Assembly: GCF_918797505.1 (NCBI RefSeq)
Contig: NC_092797.1
Coordinates: 15,761,372-15,825,371 of the forward strand
DNA length: 64,000 nt
Reading direction: 5' to 3'
Origin: Bemisia tabaci
Taxonomy: Eukaryota; Arthropoda; Insecta; Hemiptera; Aleyrodidae
Part shown: piece after piece, positions 43,531 through 53,546 of the stretch
Numbering within the stretch: position 1 is the stretch's first letter
Layout of the letters: the number at the start of each line of letters is the position of its first letter
Program-made: the position numbers and the translations under genes
The notes under the pieces: generated by a model
The model's database searches: none
What the model was told of the DNA's origin: nothing
What the model saw: only the letters and a program-made list of their open reading frames with translations

Positions 43531-43932
43531 ATTTTTGGAATTTTAAGAAAGTTAGCTCGAAATATACTGTAATGTGTCCAAATCAATACTTATTTGGAGG
43601 AAAAATTAATAACATGTTAAGAGGTCTCCCAGTCGCCCTTGAGGAGGCACGTCTAAAAATCGGTATTTTGGCGAGGGTTGTGTCATTTTAGAGATTCTTT
43701 TTTTTCTAACGACTATACATTCAGAAATTCCAATCCGGGTCAATTAGACCGGATGATCTCTTCTGGGAGAGTTGCATACGGCAGATGAGGGAGGGGGAGT
43801 AAGGAAGCGCCAGTATGTTACAAACAAGGTGAAAATTTGAAAAAGAGAGATAGAGAGTATTTTTTAACTTCAAAAACACAGTGGAGAGAAAATTGATAAT
43901 AGTTTAAAAACTATCAAAACAATTTATTCAAA

Positions 43933-43974
<42 letters not shown>

Positions 43975-44668
43975 TGGAATTATTTTTACATTTTATTGTG
44001 ATGGCGGTTTCTTTCTTTCTTTCTTTTCCTGTTCGAGCCCGTGACGATGCAACGCGTCGATTCGAACGCCCTTCCACTCGCCCGAACCCGGCAGCCCAGA
44101 GCCTACTATTTTCTCCAGGAAGCTCTGGGCTCGGAGGTAGGGCCGAAAAAAATAAGTGGGGGCCCTTGCCTCTATATCCCTGCAAGCGAACCTCCCCTCA
44201 AACTAATCTACGTGTTTTGTCGAGTCAGCTGGTGCAAAGCGAAGCTGCATTCACCTGTAAGACTGGATGCCATATCATCGTCTGAAATTTGGTCTGAAGT
44301 CGCGAGATATCGGCGTATTGGTCGGAGAAAACAGCGGGTGTGGGAGCAAGTCTCTGTTCTTTTGGATGTTTCGAGTCCATTCTTGGTGAGTTTTGACCGT
44401 CATCAAAATCCTCCGCACAAGTGATTTCAATTTTTGATATTTTTAAAATATTTGCCTTTGATTTTCTCTCTAAAAGTGACTGTCTGTTGGGGAAGGGACC
44501 TTAAAGTCCATAAAAAACCCATGATGATTCAGTTGGCGATATCGAAGGGAAGAGGAGAGTTCTACGAACAATGAGCAGTGGCGATCTTGAAATTTGGCAA
44601 CACTGTTTTTACTTCATTTTAACATGTGCAAGCTGGGCTATAATTATTTCTTACATGCATGCATACAG
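43531..44668. other. Spacer with a poly(T) tract
   Basis: 43938-43973 is a T tract. GC-richer sequence at 44030-44330 gives overlapping ORFs of 85-127 codons in several frames on both strands, without recognisable domains; none is preferred. Confidence 0.35.
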
Positions 44669-44803
44669 AAATACGAAGTATGCAAGAAAAACGTCGATGG
44701 GACGATGCAATGTGACTATGTGAGGCAGAAAACTGAACAGGTACAGTTGAAGTCAGCGCCCTGCGTTGATACAACTAAACCTGCTCCAGGGATGTCCACA
44801 TGA
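44669..44803 (+). CDS. Possible terminal exon of an unidentified small Cys-containing protein
   Basis: An acceptor-like stretch (TTTCTTACATGCATGCATACAG) precedes an open frame reading KYEVCKKNVDGTMQCDYVRQ, then KTEQVQLKSAPCVDT and ending GMST before TGA. The composition is protein-like with three Cys. A GTACAG after KTEQ could be a donor. The repeat fragment at 44800 begins at the stop codon. Family not recognised; could be chance. Confidence 0.2.
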   Translation, partial: KYEVCKKNVDGTMQCDYVRQKTEQVQLKSAPCVDTTKPAPGMST

Positions 44804-44895
44804 CCTCACCCCCTGCAAACCGTTTTTGGGTACATTTTTGTCGCATTTTTTTTTTTTTTTTTTTTTTGCTTCAAGACCACTGTGCACGCTGGAGA
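44800..44895. repeat. Solo terminal copy of the 20.2-21.5 kb fold-back
   Basis: TCACCCCCTGCAAACCGTTTTTGGGTACATTTTTGTCGCA, a T run, then GCTTCAAGACCACTGTGCA closely match the right end of the fold-back at about 21418-21497. Confidence 0.75.
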
Positions 44896-45819
44896 ATAGG
44901 AAGGTTCTCTTCGTAAAAAGGGCGAAAAAGAAAGAAAGGAGGAACTAATGAATTAACATTCACCCCATTTTTAAATTTTTTGTCACTTTTTCAACAACAA
45001 AAATAAGAGAAAAGAAAGAGTTTGTTTTGATACCTTTTACTTTGTACCCTCAACTTTAGCTTTTCAGTTTTCCTTTTTAAACGAGCAACATTATGTAAAT
45101 TTCAGTTTATCAGAGGTACTCTAATGTTTAGAGAGTCAGTTCGTTAGTTCGGTAATTTTATTAGAGACATTCACTATCTTAGGCTATTAATGTCTTTCCA
45201 AAAAATATGAAGGGTGAGGGTACGGACAAAAAGTTAGATTCTTAATTCGATGGAAGGAAAACATTTCAAAATGTTGGTTGCGACATATTGGGATCATCGC
45301 AGGTTGGTGGGTTTATATCCCTGTTGACTATTGGAGAGTAAATCTGTGAGCAGAGATTCTTGGGGGCTAGAGAGTGGAATACCCGTTTCAGAGACGATAT
45401 AATGTATAAAAAATACAGACGAGAGGAGAGAAAGATAAACAAAACTGTACCTACCGTTGTTTGATAAAAATCGAGGATAACTATAGCAGTAAGGGTGAAG
45501 CGAGAGCCAGAAATAAGTTTGTACATCGTCGGATTCAGTATCGGTGTGATGAGATGCGATCGTAGAATTTTCCGAGAATTACAAACATTTAAGATCGTTT
45601 TACCATTTTTTGAAATTCTTTATTTTTCGTATCTTTTGCATACTTTCCTATGTATTCTTGTTAAAAGTGTTGTCTTTGTTTCAGTTTTTCTTATCTTTTT
45701 ATCTTTTTCAAAATTCTTAAAATGTTCAATCAATAAATTGTAAAACGCCAGACTTCTTTGTCTTTCTTATCTTCCCGATCGTAAAAAGCATGAATGATTA
45801 GATATTTTTCAGTTTGCTG
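44896..45819. other. Non-coding spacer
   Basis: No recognised gene. AATAAA occurs at about 45733, in an AT-rich patch, with no assigned transcript. Confidence 0.35.
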
Positions 45820-46075
45820 ATTTGCTCTCCCACTCTATTTTAGCAGGTATAATTGTCCAAATACTTGGATTTTCACTTTAAGGGTGAATTTCAGAGTATT
45901 TCGTCAATTATATCTCACAACCGCTCCTCCAGTGATTTATACTTGATTCCATGTAAGAGTATAAGTCGTAAAGTTATAAAATTACGCCTTATATGGAATC
46001 GGGTCTATCTCTGAAGGAAGGATGACCTTTCCCTAGTTGGGAATTCTCCTTATAAGGGTGGTCATCACAATGTTA
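45820..46075. repeat. Dispersed repeat family B, copy 2
   Basis: Matches 41110-41340 over TTTGCTCTCCCACTCTATTT, AGCAGGTATAATTGTCCAAA, CCGCTCCTCCAGTGATTTAT and ATATGGAATCGGGTCTATCT, with scattered substitutions. Confidence 0.65.
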
Positions 46076-47179
46076 CTTCAAAAGTCACTAAGTCACTTTA
46101 CATTAGGTATACGTGAAATAGCGAAGCTCTATGGGTAAAATCTCACATAACTGAACAGAGTGCAAATTAAAATTCACAAAATACGCGACGTTGTTCAAAA
46201 AAGGATCAAGTAAAAGAGTGCGCTCTTTCACAAAGCTTTCGAGTGAAACCTCTTCACACTTCAAAATGCGCCCTCACAAATACATATGTCAGAAAGGATA
46301 GAAATATCTCGGTATATGTCAATATGTCATAAGTAAAAGGCTCTCATAGGCACTGCTACCACCATGCTATCATGCTGAGGAGAAAAGCTGAATGAATTTC
46401 GATCGAGGTTGCCTAATTCCCTTTAATCAAATGTTTATTCTTACCCAGATTTTGAATATTTTCTCTTGACATTTTCAGATAATTTGGATCTGTTTGGTAA
46501 TGAAATTTTCGGTAAAATTCTCGGAAGAATGTTGACAGATTTTCATTAAAATCCGTAATTAATCGATGGTAATTTTTGCAACGGCTGAGGGCTCATACGG
46601 CTTCTTTACTAACCACGGTTATAGCATGAGCAGCTTGTCGGCTACGTCAATGTTTTTTTGCGTAGATAACTGTTACTTTGACATGGTGACTCCAATGTAT
46701 TCCTGACTTGATCAAAGTCAGCGAACATTGTAATGCAATGTCTGAAGGTAGTAGCACTAAATATATAGGAGTTTGGGTTGTAGCCGAGTGCTAGAAATAA
46801 TGCAAAAAATGTTTTCAAAAAACACTTACATTTACATCCTGACTTGACTAAATTTTAATTCTAAAAAAATTAAAAGCCTCCCCGGAGAGTTCAGTAAATT
46901 TCCACTTCGGTGATTTTTCTCGCGAGCTAAATGTGGTGATATGATTGATACGTAGCTTTTATCGTCGGTGACATTGTTTGATTTCTGAAAGCTTTTTTTC
47001 TGAAAGCGATAGGAACAAGGGAACAGGAAGTCTAGATGATCAGAGGCAAAATCGAGCTGGGGCTTTTAAAACGCATTCGCATTTAATGAGAACATGCCTG
47101 TGTTTCATTCTATTTTTCACAGCGAAGATAGAAAAAATATAGAAAATCTATAATAGAAAAAATAGAAAAATCGGGCCTC
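46076..47179. other. Non-coding spacer
   Basis: No supported gene or repeat beyond short similarity to the CGGCTACGTC module. Confidence 0.35.
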
Positions 47180-47400
47180 GTTTTCTTCCGAATCTGGGCG
47201 ACATCTCATCGCTAGCATAGAGCGGAGCATTGCGAGTTCGCGCCGCACGCCATGGCGCCTTCAATTTTGCAGATGCAACACGGACATCCATTGAGTACGA
47301 ATAGTTGTATCCTTGCGCCGTCATCAATGCGCGTCCTTCCCCTTGCTACATTCACATTGTGTAAGTTCCGTTTGTATGATTTGAAATGGTGCTTCAAGGG
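47180..47400 (+). repeat. Dispersed repeat family A, copy 6
   Basis: GCGGAGCATTGCGAGTTCGC, GCGCCTTCAATTTTGCAGATG, CACGGACATCCATTGAGTAC and GAATAGTTGTATCCTTGCGCC closely follow the copy at 16020, including the flanking CTCGTTTTCTTCCGAATCTG. Confidence 0.65.
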
Positions 47401-47839
47401 CTACATGAACAACACATATGATGCCAAGAAAGACGTAACCGGGCCTCGTTTTTTAACTTTTCTCCCAAATCTGAACGACACGTCGTTGATTTTGGCAATT
47501 CATCCATGCGGAAACTTTCACGATGATATTCGAAATCCTAGGATGTGAACGAGATGCTCCATTAAGGTCAGCGCGTTTACGGAAAGACCCTTATTCGACG
47601 CAGCTAAAGTTCAAATTCTCCAAAGAATGTTTTTTATTAGGCGCTTTAATGTGCAGCCGCGAACAAAATCGTCCTAAAAATTAGGTAAATGTCCTTTGCC
47701 TTACCCTTTCCTACATGTATATCTGCGACTTTATCAGACACAATTGTAAGAGAAATATAGAGGTAAACGTATAGTTATTTAGTCATTTGTGTTTAGGACA
47801 TTTCGCTACAAAGGCTATCAATGCCCTTATAGAGAAGAT

Positions 47840-48272
47840 ACACATGGGTGGTTTTACGATAACTGGAATAGTTTTGTCGCCGTAACAGACAACACATTTT
47901 TCAGTCATATTTTTAGTAGAAATGATGATGACTCGAATTTTTCCGCATCAATCTTTAAAGGGTTACGTATTATAACGCTTTTTAATGATTTATTACTCTA
48001 CTTCTCAATTAATATTGTGTAAATTCCAAAAATGTACTGTCTGTTACGCGGTAAAAAGTCAGCGTAACAGACAGCACATTTTCGGCCAATTATATATTAA
48101 AATTGAAAAGTAGAGCGATAAATCTTTGAAAAGCGTTAAAACACGTAACCCTGTGTAGATTAATACAAACAAATTCTAGTGATTATCATTACTACTAAAA
48201 ATATGACCGGAAAATGTGTTTTCCGTTACAGCGATGAAACTATTCCAGTTATCGTGAAACCACCCATGTATA
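47840..48272. mobile_element. Palindromic element centred near 48055
   Basis: ACACATGGGTGGTTTTACGATAACTGGAATAGTTT at the left is mirrored by AAACTATTCCAGTTATCGTGAAACCACCCATGTAT at the right. Inner arms pair around CGTAACAGACAACACATTTT and the inverse, and GATTTATTACTCTACTT against AGTAGAGCGATAAATC. The flanking ORFs are by-products. About 433 bp. Confidence 0.75.
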
Positions 48273-48630
48273 CGGATCATAGTTTGGTGAGAGGAATTGC
48301 TACACTGGTTTTGAAGGACTTATTTTATTTTACAACTCAACAAAATTTACAAAGTTCACATAAGTTTTTTCTGTTTTTTTTTATCAGTTTTTTTCATGCA
48401 GGAAAGTCACCATACGTTGTGCATGTATTTGGGATTTCCCTCAGACTGACGTATCATAATTATCGTGCTGGCAGCCAATGTTCAAACTTCACCCCTTTCT
48501 GGAACCAGTTGGCTAAAAAGCTTGTATTTTACAATTTATGGGAGCCAAAACAGTTTTTGATGATGAAACAGGGAATTTTGCAATGAGTAAGGTCGCAACA
48601 GAAATCAAGGCTGCACCCATTTTTCAGACC
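48273..48630. other. Non-coding spacer
   Basis: Only the tail of a 135-codon ORF that begins in the palindromic element. It is Phe-rich, with no recognised domain. Confidence 0.3.
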
Positions 48631-48834
48631 GTATATACAGGGTGGTCCAAAAATCCCTTACTCTAAGCATCGGGCATCACCATTATAACTTTTGAATACA
48701 TGAAGATAGGGGAGGATAGTTTTGTGAGTGCGACATTTTTTTTTGCACCCCCAAATTTTTAAAGGTGCCATGCTGAACAGATGCAAGAACTTTGTTACCA
48801 AGGCGGTGCGGGATATTTGAATCACCCTGTATAT
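48631..48834. mobile_element. MITE with TACAGGGTG ends
   Basis: Left ATATACAGGGTGGTCCAAAA, right TTTGAATCACCCTGTATA. Terminal TACAGGGTG(G/A) and a TA next to each end are typical of Tc1/mariner-type non-autonomous elements. About 200 bp, non-coding. Confidence 0.65.
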
Positions 48835-49255
48835 GGTGGACGCAAAACCCCTTATTATTAGAGATCGAAGCCTGATTTCAGACGAATTTAGCGCGTGTCA
48901 TCTAATGAAGTTAGAACACATATGGTAGCCTCCCTTTATACACACTGCTACAATATTTCTTCGATTGTTGTCACAATTACACTCCAGGAATTTTTTTGGC
49001 AGACCGGTGTAATCCACTGTTTGTTCAGTCTCGTCCGGCGGCGGTCAATCGAATCCTTTGCGAGGGTGGAGGTGGAGGGGGTATTGGAGGACCCTCATCT
49101 CGTGGGTCGTACCCGTGCCCTATACTGCAGTTCCTCTGAAATTATAATTATTTTCACCGTTACTATTTCGAGAGGTTGGTGTTATCAGAAACGACATTAG
49201 TATATTATTCCGTATTCATTCATGATTGTTCCATAATCAGTCTTATGGGTCACAT
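48835..49255. other. Non-coding spacer
   Basis: A 101-codon ORF at 48895-49200 has no recognised motif. No repeat noted. Confidence 0.3.
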
Positions 49256-49591
49256 TAAAGGTTGAGGTTAAAAGAGACAAAAGACAAATTGAACGAATCG
49301 CGAAATAAATCTGACAGAATTGAATTTAATGTTGTAGGTAGATCATTGCAAGGGATAAAAATGATTTGCCATCGCAAAAAAAGAAAAAACATGAAAGAAA
49401 AAAGTCTATACTTTTGGCAAACTTTTAGGTAGGTACAAGAGACAAAGGACAAATTGAACGAATCGCGAGGAAAATCTGACAGAATTGACTTTAATGTTGG
49501 AGGTAGATCATTGCAAGGGATAAAAATGATTTGCCATCGCAAAAAAAAAGAAAAAACATGAAAGAAAAAGTCTATACTTTTAGCAAACTTT
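49256..49591. repeat. Tandem duplication of ~170 bp
   Basis: AGAGACAAAAGACAAATTGA through AGCAAACTTTTA is present twice (from about 49270 and about 49437). Each copy contains GAATCGCGA, TCTGACAGAATTGA, GGTAGATCATTGCAAGGGAT and an A-rich run. The copies differ at few positions. Copy 1 ends in an intact TTTTAGGTAGGTACAA; copy 2 is interrupted at the same place by the next element. Confidence 0.85.
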
Positions 49592-49593
49592 TA

Positions 49594-49929
49594 CACGGAG
49601 AAAAAAAACTCGTGCGTGGGACCCGAAGTTTAGGTCATATGGATCTCTGAAGTTTTCAGATTGAGCATCTGAACACTTTAGGTCTAGCTGCCGAAGTTCG
49701 GATCATACATCTGAAACTTTAGTTCTTACATCTGAAGTACTTCGGTTCTCACATCCGAAGTACTTCGGTTCTCACATCTGAAGTACTTCAGATGTAAGAA
49801 CTGAAGTTTCAGATGTATGATCCGAACTTCGGCAGCTAGACCTAAAGTGTTCAGATGCTCAATCTGAAAACTTCAGAGATCCATATGACCTAAACTTCGG
49901 GTCCCACGCACGAGTTTTTTTTCTCCGTG
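49594..49929. mobile_element. 336-bp perfect-hairpin element with CACGGAGAAAAAAA ends, TA target
   Basis: Starts CACGGAGAAAAAAAACTCGT and ends with the inverse, ACGAGTTTTTTTTCTCCGTG. The arms stay paired through GTGGGACCCGAAGTTTAGG, TCTGAAGTTTTCAGATTGAG and GTCTAGCTGCCGAAGTTCGG to a short repeated centre of CATCTGAAGTACTTCGGTTCT. TA flanks both ends (49592-49593 and 49930-49931). The empty target TTTTAGGTAGG is preserved in the upstream tandem copy at 49426-49427. Confidence 0.9.
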
Positions 49930-49931
49930 TA

Positions 49932-50215
49932 GGTAGGTACAAGCTCACCTTCAAATTTTCAGCACCTGCATGTTTTTTTGGTTTTGTATTTTTGATTTTT
50001 GGTATAGGTAAATCATTTTATTTCCATTCCAAAAGTCTGTTTCCAAAGTTACAATGTTGAATTTTCCTCAGATATCGTTAAAATTATCCTTTTTATGATG
50101 TTTTGTCAATGATTTCCTTAAACCATCCATTATCACGGTGTGAACCGTACGGCGCCTTCGTATGACAGTAACTGTTCAGGAGCCAACAGAGAATACGGCG
50201 CTTTGATAGCAGAGG
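49932..50215. other. Non-coding spacer
   Basis: Remainder downstream of the hairpin element. No gene or repeat recognised. Confidence 0.3.
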
Positions 50216-50372
50216 CGTGGCGTGCTTTGCGATACATCGAGTGTTATGCCATTTAAACCTATGGAAAAGGATCGATAGACAGGGTGTTGGCAGCGAACAC
50301 CTTAATAATCGATTCCTTACTACAGGTTTAAATGACTGAACAATCGATACATCGCAATTCACGCCACACCAC
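50216..50372. mobile_element. MITE of the GGCGTGCTTTGCGATACATCGA family, copy 1
   Basis: Ends GGCGTGGCGTGCTTTGCGAT and, inverted, ATCGCAATTCACGCCACAC. Inner arms pair over TGCCATTTAAACCTATGG. A second pairing block is CAGCGAACACCTTAATAATC. About 157 bp. Two other copies: 50990-51148 and, split by a LINE, 52605-53225. Confidence 0.75.
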
Positions 50373-50735
50373 TGTTTGATAGCTCCAATCCAAGAGAGAA
50401 TCATTGAATATTATACAAAAGACTTTACTTTACTTTTACTTTTCGCTTTCAACACATTTATTTCTTTTATTGCGTACATCGGGACTTTTTTTTCATAACG
50501 AGCCACGAGTAATAAAATAGCTTTCACGAAAAAAAAAAAAACCGATTCTATGGCTGGGTTCTAAAGTAGAATCACCTGGATTTCGGGTGGGTACCAGTCC
50601 AATCCCAGCAGAATAGACTAATCGGAGCAGGGTTGATATCTACCCAAAAATCTGAGTGATGCTATTTGACCAACTTTTCTGGGCCTCTCTACCTCTTGAA
50701 CAGTTTTCCTCGTTCTGCAGTTTATCTCGACTACT

Positions 50736-50976
50736 TGGACCACGTTTAGTGGAAAGGGATCAGCTATTGCCAAATTCAACTGGGCAATTTAATGTTTTAT
50801 AAGAGAACGTTTGTGCGGATTCCTTTGAAAATTTTGAGGAATTTGTTTTGCACTATGCAGAAAATTCATCGAAACTTGCACAAAAATCCGCTCAACCGTT
50901 CCTCGTAAAAAATTAAATTTCCCCAAAAAGGCATTAGCTGATGTGGCTTGGTTCCTATCTGCTAGACGCGGTCCTC
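50736..50976. mobile_element. MITE of the GGACCGCGTTAAACAG family, copy 3
   Basis: GGACCACGTTTAGTGGAAAG, then CAGCTATTGCCAAATTCAACTGGG, TTTGTGCGGATTCCTTTGAA and, at the right, GATGTGGCTTGGTTCC and TAGACGCGGTCC. It matches the copy at 17731 along its length with substitutions near the left end. Confidence 0.7.
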
Positions 50977-50989
50977 TAGATCCAGTGGC

Positions 50990-51148
50990 GCGGCGTGCTT
51001 TGCGATGTATCGATTGGTATGCCATTTAAACCTATGGAAAAGGATCGATAAACAGGGTGCTCGCAGCGAACGCCTTTATAATCGATTCTTTACCATAGGT
51101 TTAAATGGCATAACAATCGATATATCGCAATTCACGCCACGCTACTGT
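50990..51148. mobile_element. MITE of the GGCGTGCTTTGCGAT family, copy 2
   Basis: GCGCGGCGTGCTTTGCGATG through CATCGCAATTCACGCCACGC-type ends, with ATTTAAACCTATGGAAAAGG and TACCATAGGTTTAAATGGCA as inner arms. It ends 18 bases before the receptor C-tail exon boundary. Confidence 0.75.
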
Positions 51149-51165
51149 CTAAATCGGCAACTTAC

Positions 51166-51375
51166 CCTCTGCCTAATGTCGTGTGGTTGCAAGTGGGGTG
51201 GCTCTAAGCCGGCCGGTAGGGCTGGCATGTAGGTCGTGGAGGATCCTGTTGGCACACACTTGGAGCACTGTCGCTTCAAAGCCGGCCTCTGGCGCGAACC
51301 CCGACATCGCAGGGCAAAGCATAACTCCCCAGCCATCTCGGCGCAAAGCGATTGTTGCGGCGTCGCCATTGTGCG
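51166..51375 (-). CDS. Kainate-type ionotropic glutamate receptor, cytoplasmic-tail exon
   Basis: Begins after an acceptor CTACTTTTTCAG (minus strand), in phase 0 with the M4 exon, and reads 70 codons: SLCAEMAGELCFALRCRG, then GSRQRPALKRQCSKC and TYMPALPAGLEPPHLQPHD. The CAEM...EL-F---C-GSRQRPALKR-C-KC block is the conserved intracellular tail of insect kainate receptors. The exon probably ends at AGG/GTAAGT (donor at 51165-51160), which would leave a further short exon to the left. If that donor is not used, the frame reads seven more codons to a TAG at 51142. The final stop is therefore undecided. Confidence 0.8.
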
Positions 51376-52389
51376 CTGAAAAAGTAGAGTAAATCCTTAT
51401 ATTGTACTTCGAGGAATAAATGGACCTATGTGCGGATCGAAGGGGGGTGTAAGGGGCGTAAGTCCCGTCGTACGCTCGAAAAAAGAGGAAAAAAGATAAA
51501 TAAGGAAGAAGGAAGGGACGGAGGTAAGAAGAAGAAAATACGCTTGAATTCGGTAATTATTCATGGCGAAATTAACTCAAATTGCATATCAGCTGCTTCA
51601 AAATTTCGAAAATTGTCATGGGTAAGTCCCTGGACCCTCCTTCCACCCCCCGCGTTTGAAGTGTCTGGATCCGTCTATGAATGGACTGAGTTTAGCAGAG
51701 GCGCAACAAGTCGCTTTTTGGAAAAATACTGAGTTCGGGGGTACTTTTGAATATTAGTAGTCCTAAGTTCGCTCCTGTCGAAAATTCAAAGTCGAGAGAA
51801 AATATTTTGAGCCTAAAGTATATGTTAAATTTTGTCTTTTCTATTGAGTTTCATGAAGGAATGAAACTTCAAAATTTTTTCTCTTGGTTCAATTTAACTT
51901 AATGCGACTTGGTTTGTTTCTGTTGGACTTGATATTCAAATTCTAGCATATACTCTTTTGTGAAAAGATAGTTAGGGCATACGAAATTCATGAGAACATG
52001 GAATGAGAAAATTGATGGATTTCTATTCTGCATTTCTATTTTCTCATGGACTCATGAGAAAATAGAAATTTTCTCTACGAATGTATCAAACAACATAACG
52101 CCGTGAAATTTTCTTTAAAATTCCTTTAAAACAATTTTTAAAAAAAACAATCCTCTATCATCTTTCATGTACATATGCAAAAAATTGCAACATGATAATC
52201 TAATGCAATCAAATCTCTCAGTTTGAAAATGACCCACTTTGGGTTTTTTACGATATTCAGTTTTCGGCGTAGAAGCACTCCTATTCCGACTGATACGCAG
52301 TTCTTATCGTCTCCTGAAAAATTTAATCTTTCCGAGATGGGTCGTCTTCAAACTGAGAGATTCAATTCACAAGGATATTTTGAACTTAC

Positions 52390-52490
52390 TGATTCGCTTT
52401 TGGAGATGGCTTTAGAATTGTAATAAAACTCAAAAATCGCCACCATCACAGCGACTGCCAGGCCACAAAGTAGCACTACAAACACGCCTC
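52390..52490 (-). CDS. Kainate-type glutamate receptor, M4 transmembrane exon
   Basis: Acceptor TTTTTTGCAG, exon of 101 bases, donor GTAAGT. Entering in phase 1 it reads GGVFVVLLCGLAVAVMVAI, then FEFYYNSKAISKSES. The hydrophobic stretch is the fourth membrane helix that follows the S2 lobe in kainate/AMPA receptors. The exit phase is 0, matching the tail exon at 51375. Without splicing the frame would stop 14 codons later, which argues that the GTAAGT is a real donor. Confidence 0.85.
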
Positions 52491-52604
52491 CTGCAAAAAA
52501 TAAGAAACTTGGGTCAGTTTACATCTGCATGAAATCTACCAACAACGTGACAAATAAGTTAATGCTAACTTCTCTACCGGTTTTCTTTTAGTAGGATAAA
52601 ACGC

Positions 52605-53225
52605 GTAATAGCCAATGGCGAGTCGTGAATGATCGATTATGGACATTTCCAGGTGTGAAGTTATGGTAAATAATCGATTATTAAAGTGTTCTTTGCGAAC
52701 ACTCTGTTTATCGATCCTTTTTAATAGGTTTAAACGGCATACTTCAAACTTCTGAAGTTTACTGAAGTTTGGCAGCTGAAGAAACGGACACAGGATATGC
52801 TAAGAGCAACGGAGATGGATTTTTGGAGACGGTCGGCAGGAATTTCTAGGAGAGATCGGGTCCGCAATGATAGAGTGCGTCAGATAATGGAAGTCGAAAA
52901 TGACATCGTGTTCGACGTCATGACCAGACAGCTTGTCTGGTCTGGTCATGTCAATAGGATGACTGAAGAGAGGCTGCCAAAAAAGATGCTTGATTGGGTT
53001 CCTCCTGGGAGGAGACGTAGGGGACGCCCAGTGAGAGGTTGGCGACAGGGGGTGTTGAGTGAGATGAGGGAGTGTCAACTCCCTGATGACCTGTGGGAAG
53101 ACCGAGCTTTGTGGCGATTAGGCGTCGTAAAGCGCCAAAGAGCGCTATAAAAGCGACTCATATGTATGTATGTATGTAAACGGCATATCAATCGGTATAT
53201 CGTAAAGCACAACACGTCACTGGTA
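52605..53225. mobile_element. MITE of the GGCGTGCTTTGCGAT family, copy 3, split by a LINE
   Basis: The left part (to about 52741) has TAATCGATTATTAAAGTGTT, CTTTGCGAACACTCTG and TTTAATAGGTTTAAACGG. The right part (from 53177) has AAACGGCATATCAATCGGTA and TATCGTAAAGCACAACACGTC. Together they match copies 1 and 2 in the opposite orientation, interrupted by the LINE fragment. It lies in a receptor intron. Confidence 0.7.
52742..53176 (+). mobile_element. 5'-truncated non-LTR retrotransposon (LINE) fragment with (TATG)n tail
   Basis: The plus frame, open from 52743 to TAA at 53150, encodes the extreme C-terminus of a LINE reverse transcriptase ORF: EMDFWRRSAGISRRDRVRND, then RQLVWSGHVNRM, PKKMLDWVPPGRRRRGRPVRG and WRQGV. 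The W-GH--RM...GRRRRGRP pattern is typical of RTE-like and related LINEs. The 3' end is a TATG microsatellite, as in RTE elements, rather than poly(A). Flanks repeat TAAACGGCATA exactly (52731-52741 and 53177-53187), so this is one target-primed insertion, truncated to 435 bp, into a pre-existing MITE. Confidence 0.85.
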
Positions 53226-53381
53226 ATAGCGTGCTGAAGTACAAATCTTGGCGAAACCGGTGCGAACCTAATGGGAATCGAGGTCCATAGCATAATTTTC
53301 AGCAAGTACATATATAAGGTCGTATATCATTTTCGGCAAGTAGATTGATCAGGAAAATAAAATATGAGTACTTTTGTTTAC

Positions 53382-53546
53382 CTATATTGTCAACTCCTAG
53401 GGCACTGGCTTTCGATTCTTTTCCTTTCTCAGTTCTTGTGCATGTGTCAGCTGAATTTTTCCACCACTTGTCGTACAGAATTTGAATTTCACCCTTCTCC
53501 TGTAGCTCCAAAATGGCCAATGATATTTTATCTCTCCACGGTGAAC
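53382..53546 (-). CDS. Kainate-type glutamate receptor, end of S2 ligand-binding lobe
   Basis: Acceptor AAATTATTAG, 165-base exon entering and leaving in phase 1. It reads GSPWRDKISLAILELQEKGE, then IQILYDKWWKNSADTC and KESKASALGVDNIG. SPxRDKIxxAILxLQExG...KWW is the conserved segment linking the S2 lobe to M4. The donor is GTAAAC, weaker than those of neighbouring exons. Confidence 0.9.

Noticed and set aside
43263..43691. 142-codon ORF with three repeats of ATLWQQLWSNLHILSTI-like peptide
   Set aside because: The repetition is the DNA tandem array; period and indels follow DNA, not protein.
43928..44185. Minus ORF ending in a Lys run
   Set aside because: Again a poly(T) tract read through; no recognisable domain.
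45266..45526. 86-codon minus ORF with a hydrophobic centre
   Set aside because: Considered as a membrane-protein exon, but no splice context or family motif supports it.
47789..48586. Two plus ORFs of 77 and 135 codons
   Set aside because: The first lies in, and the second starts in, the arms of a palindromic element; no domain and no conserved composition.
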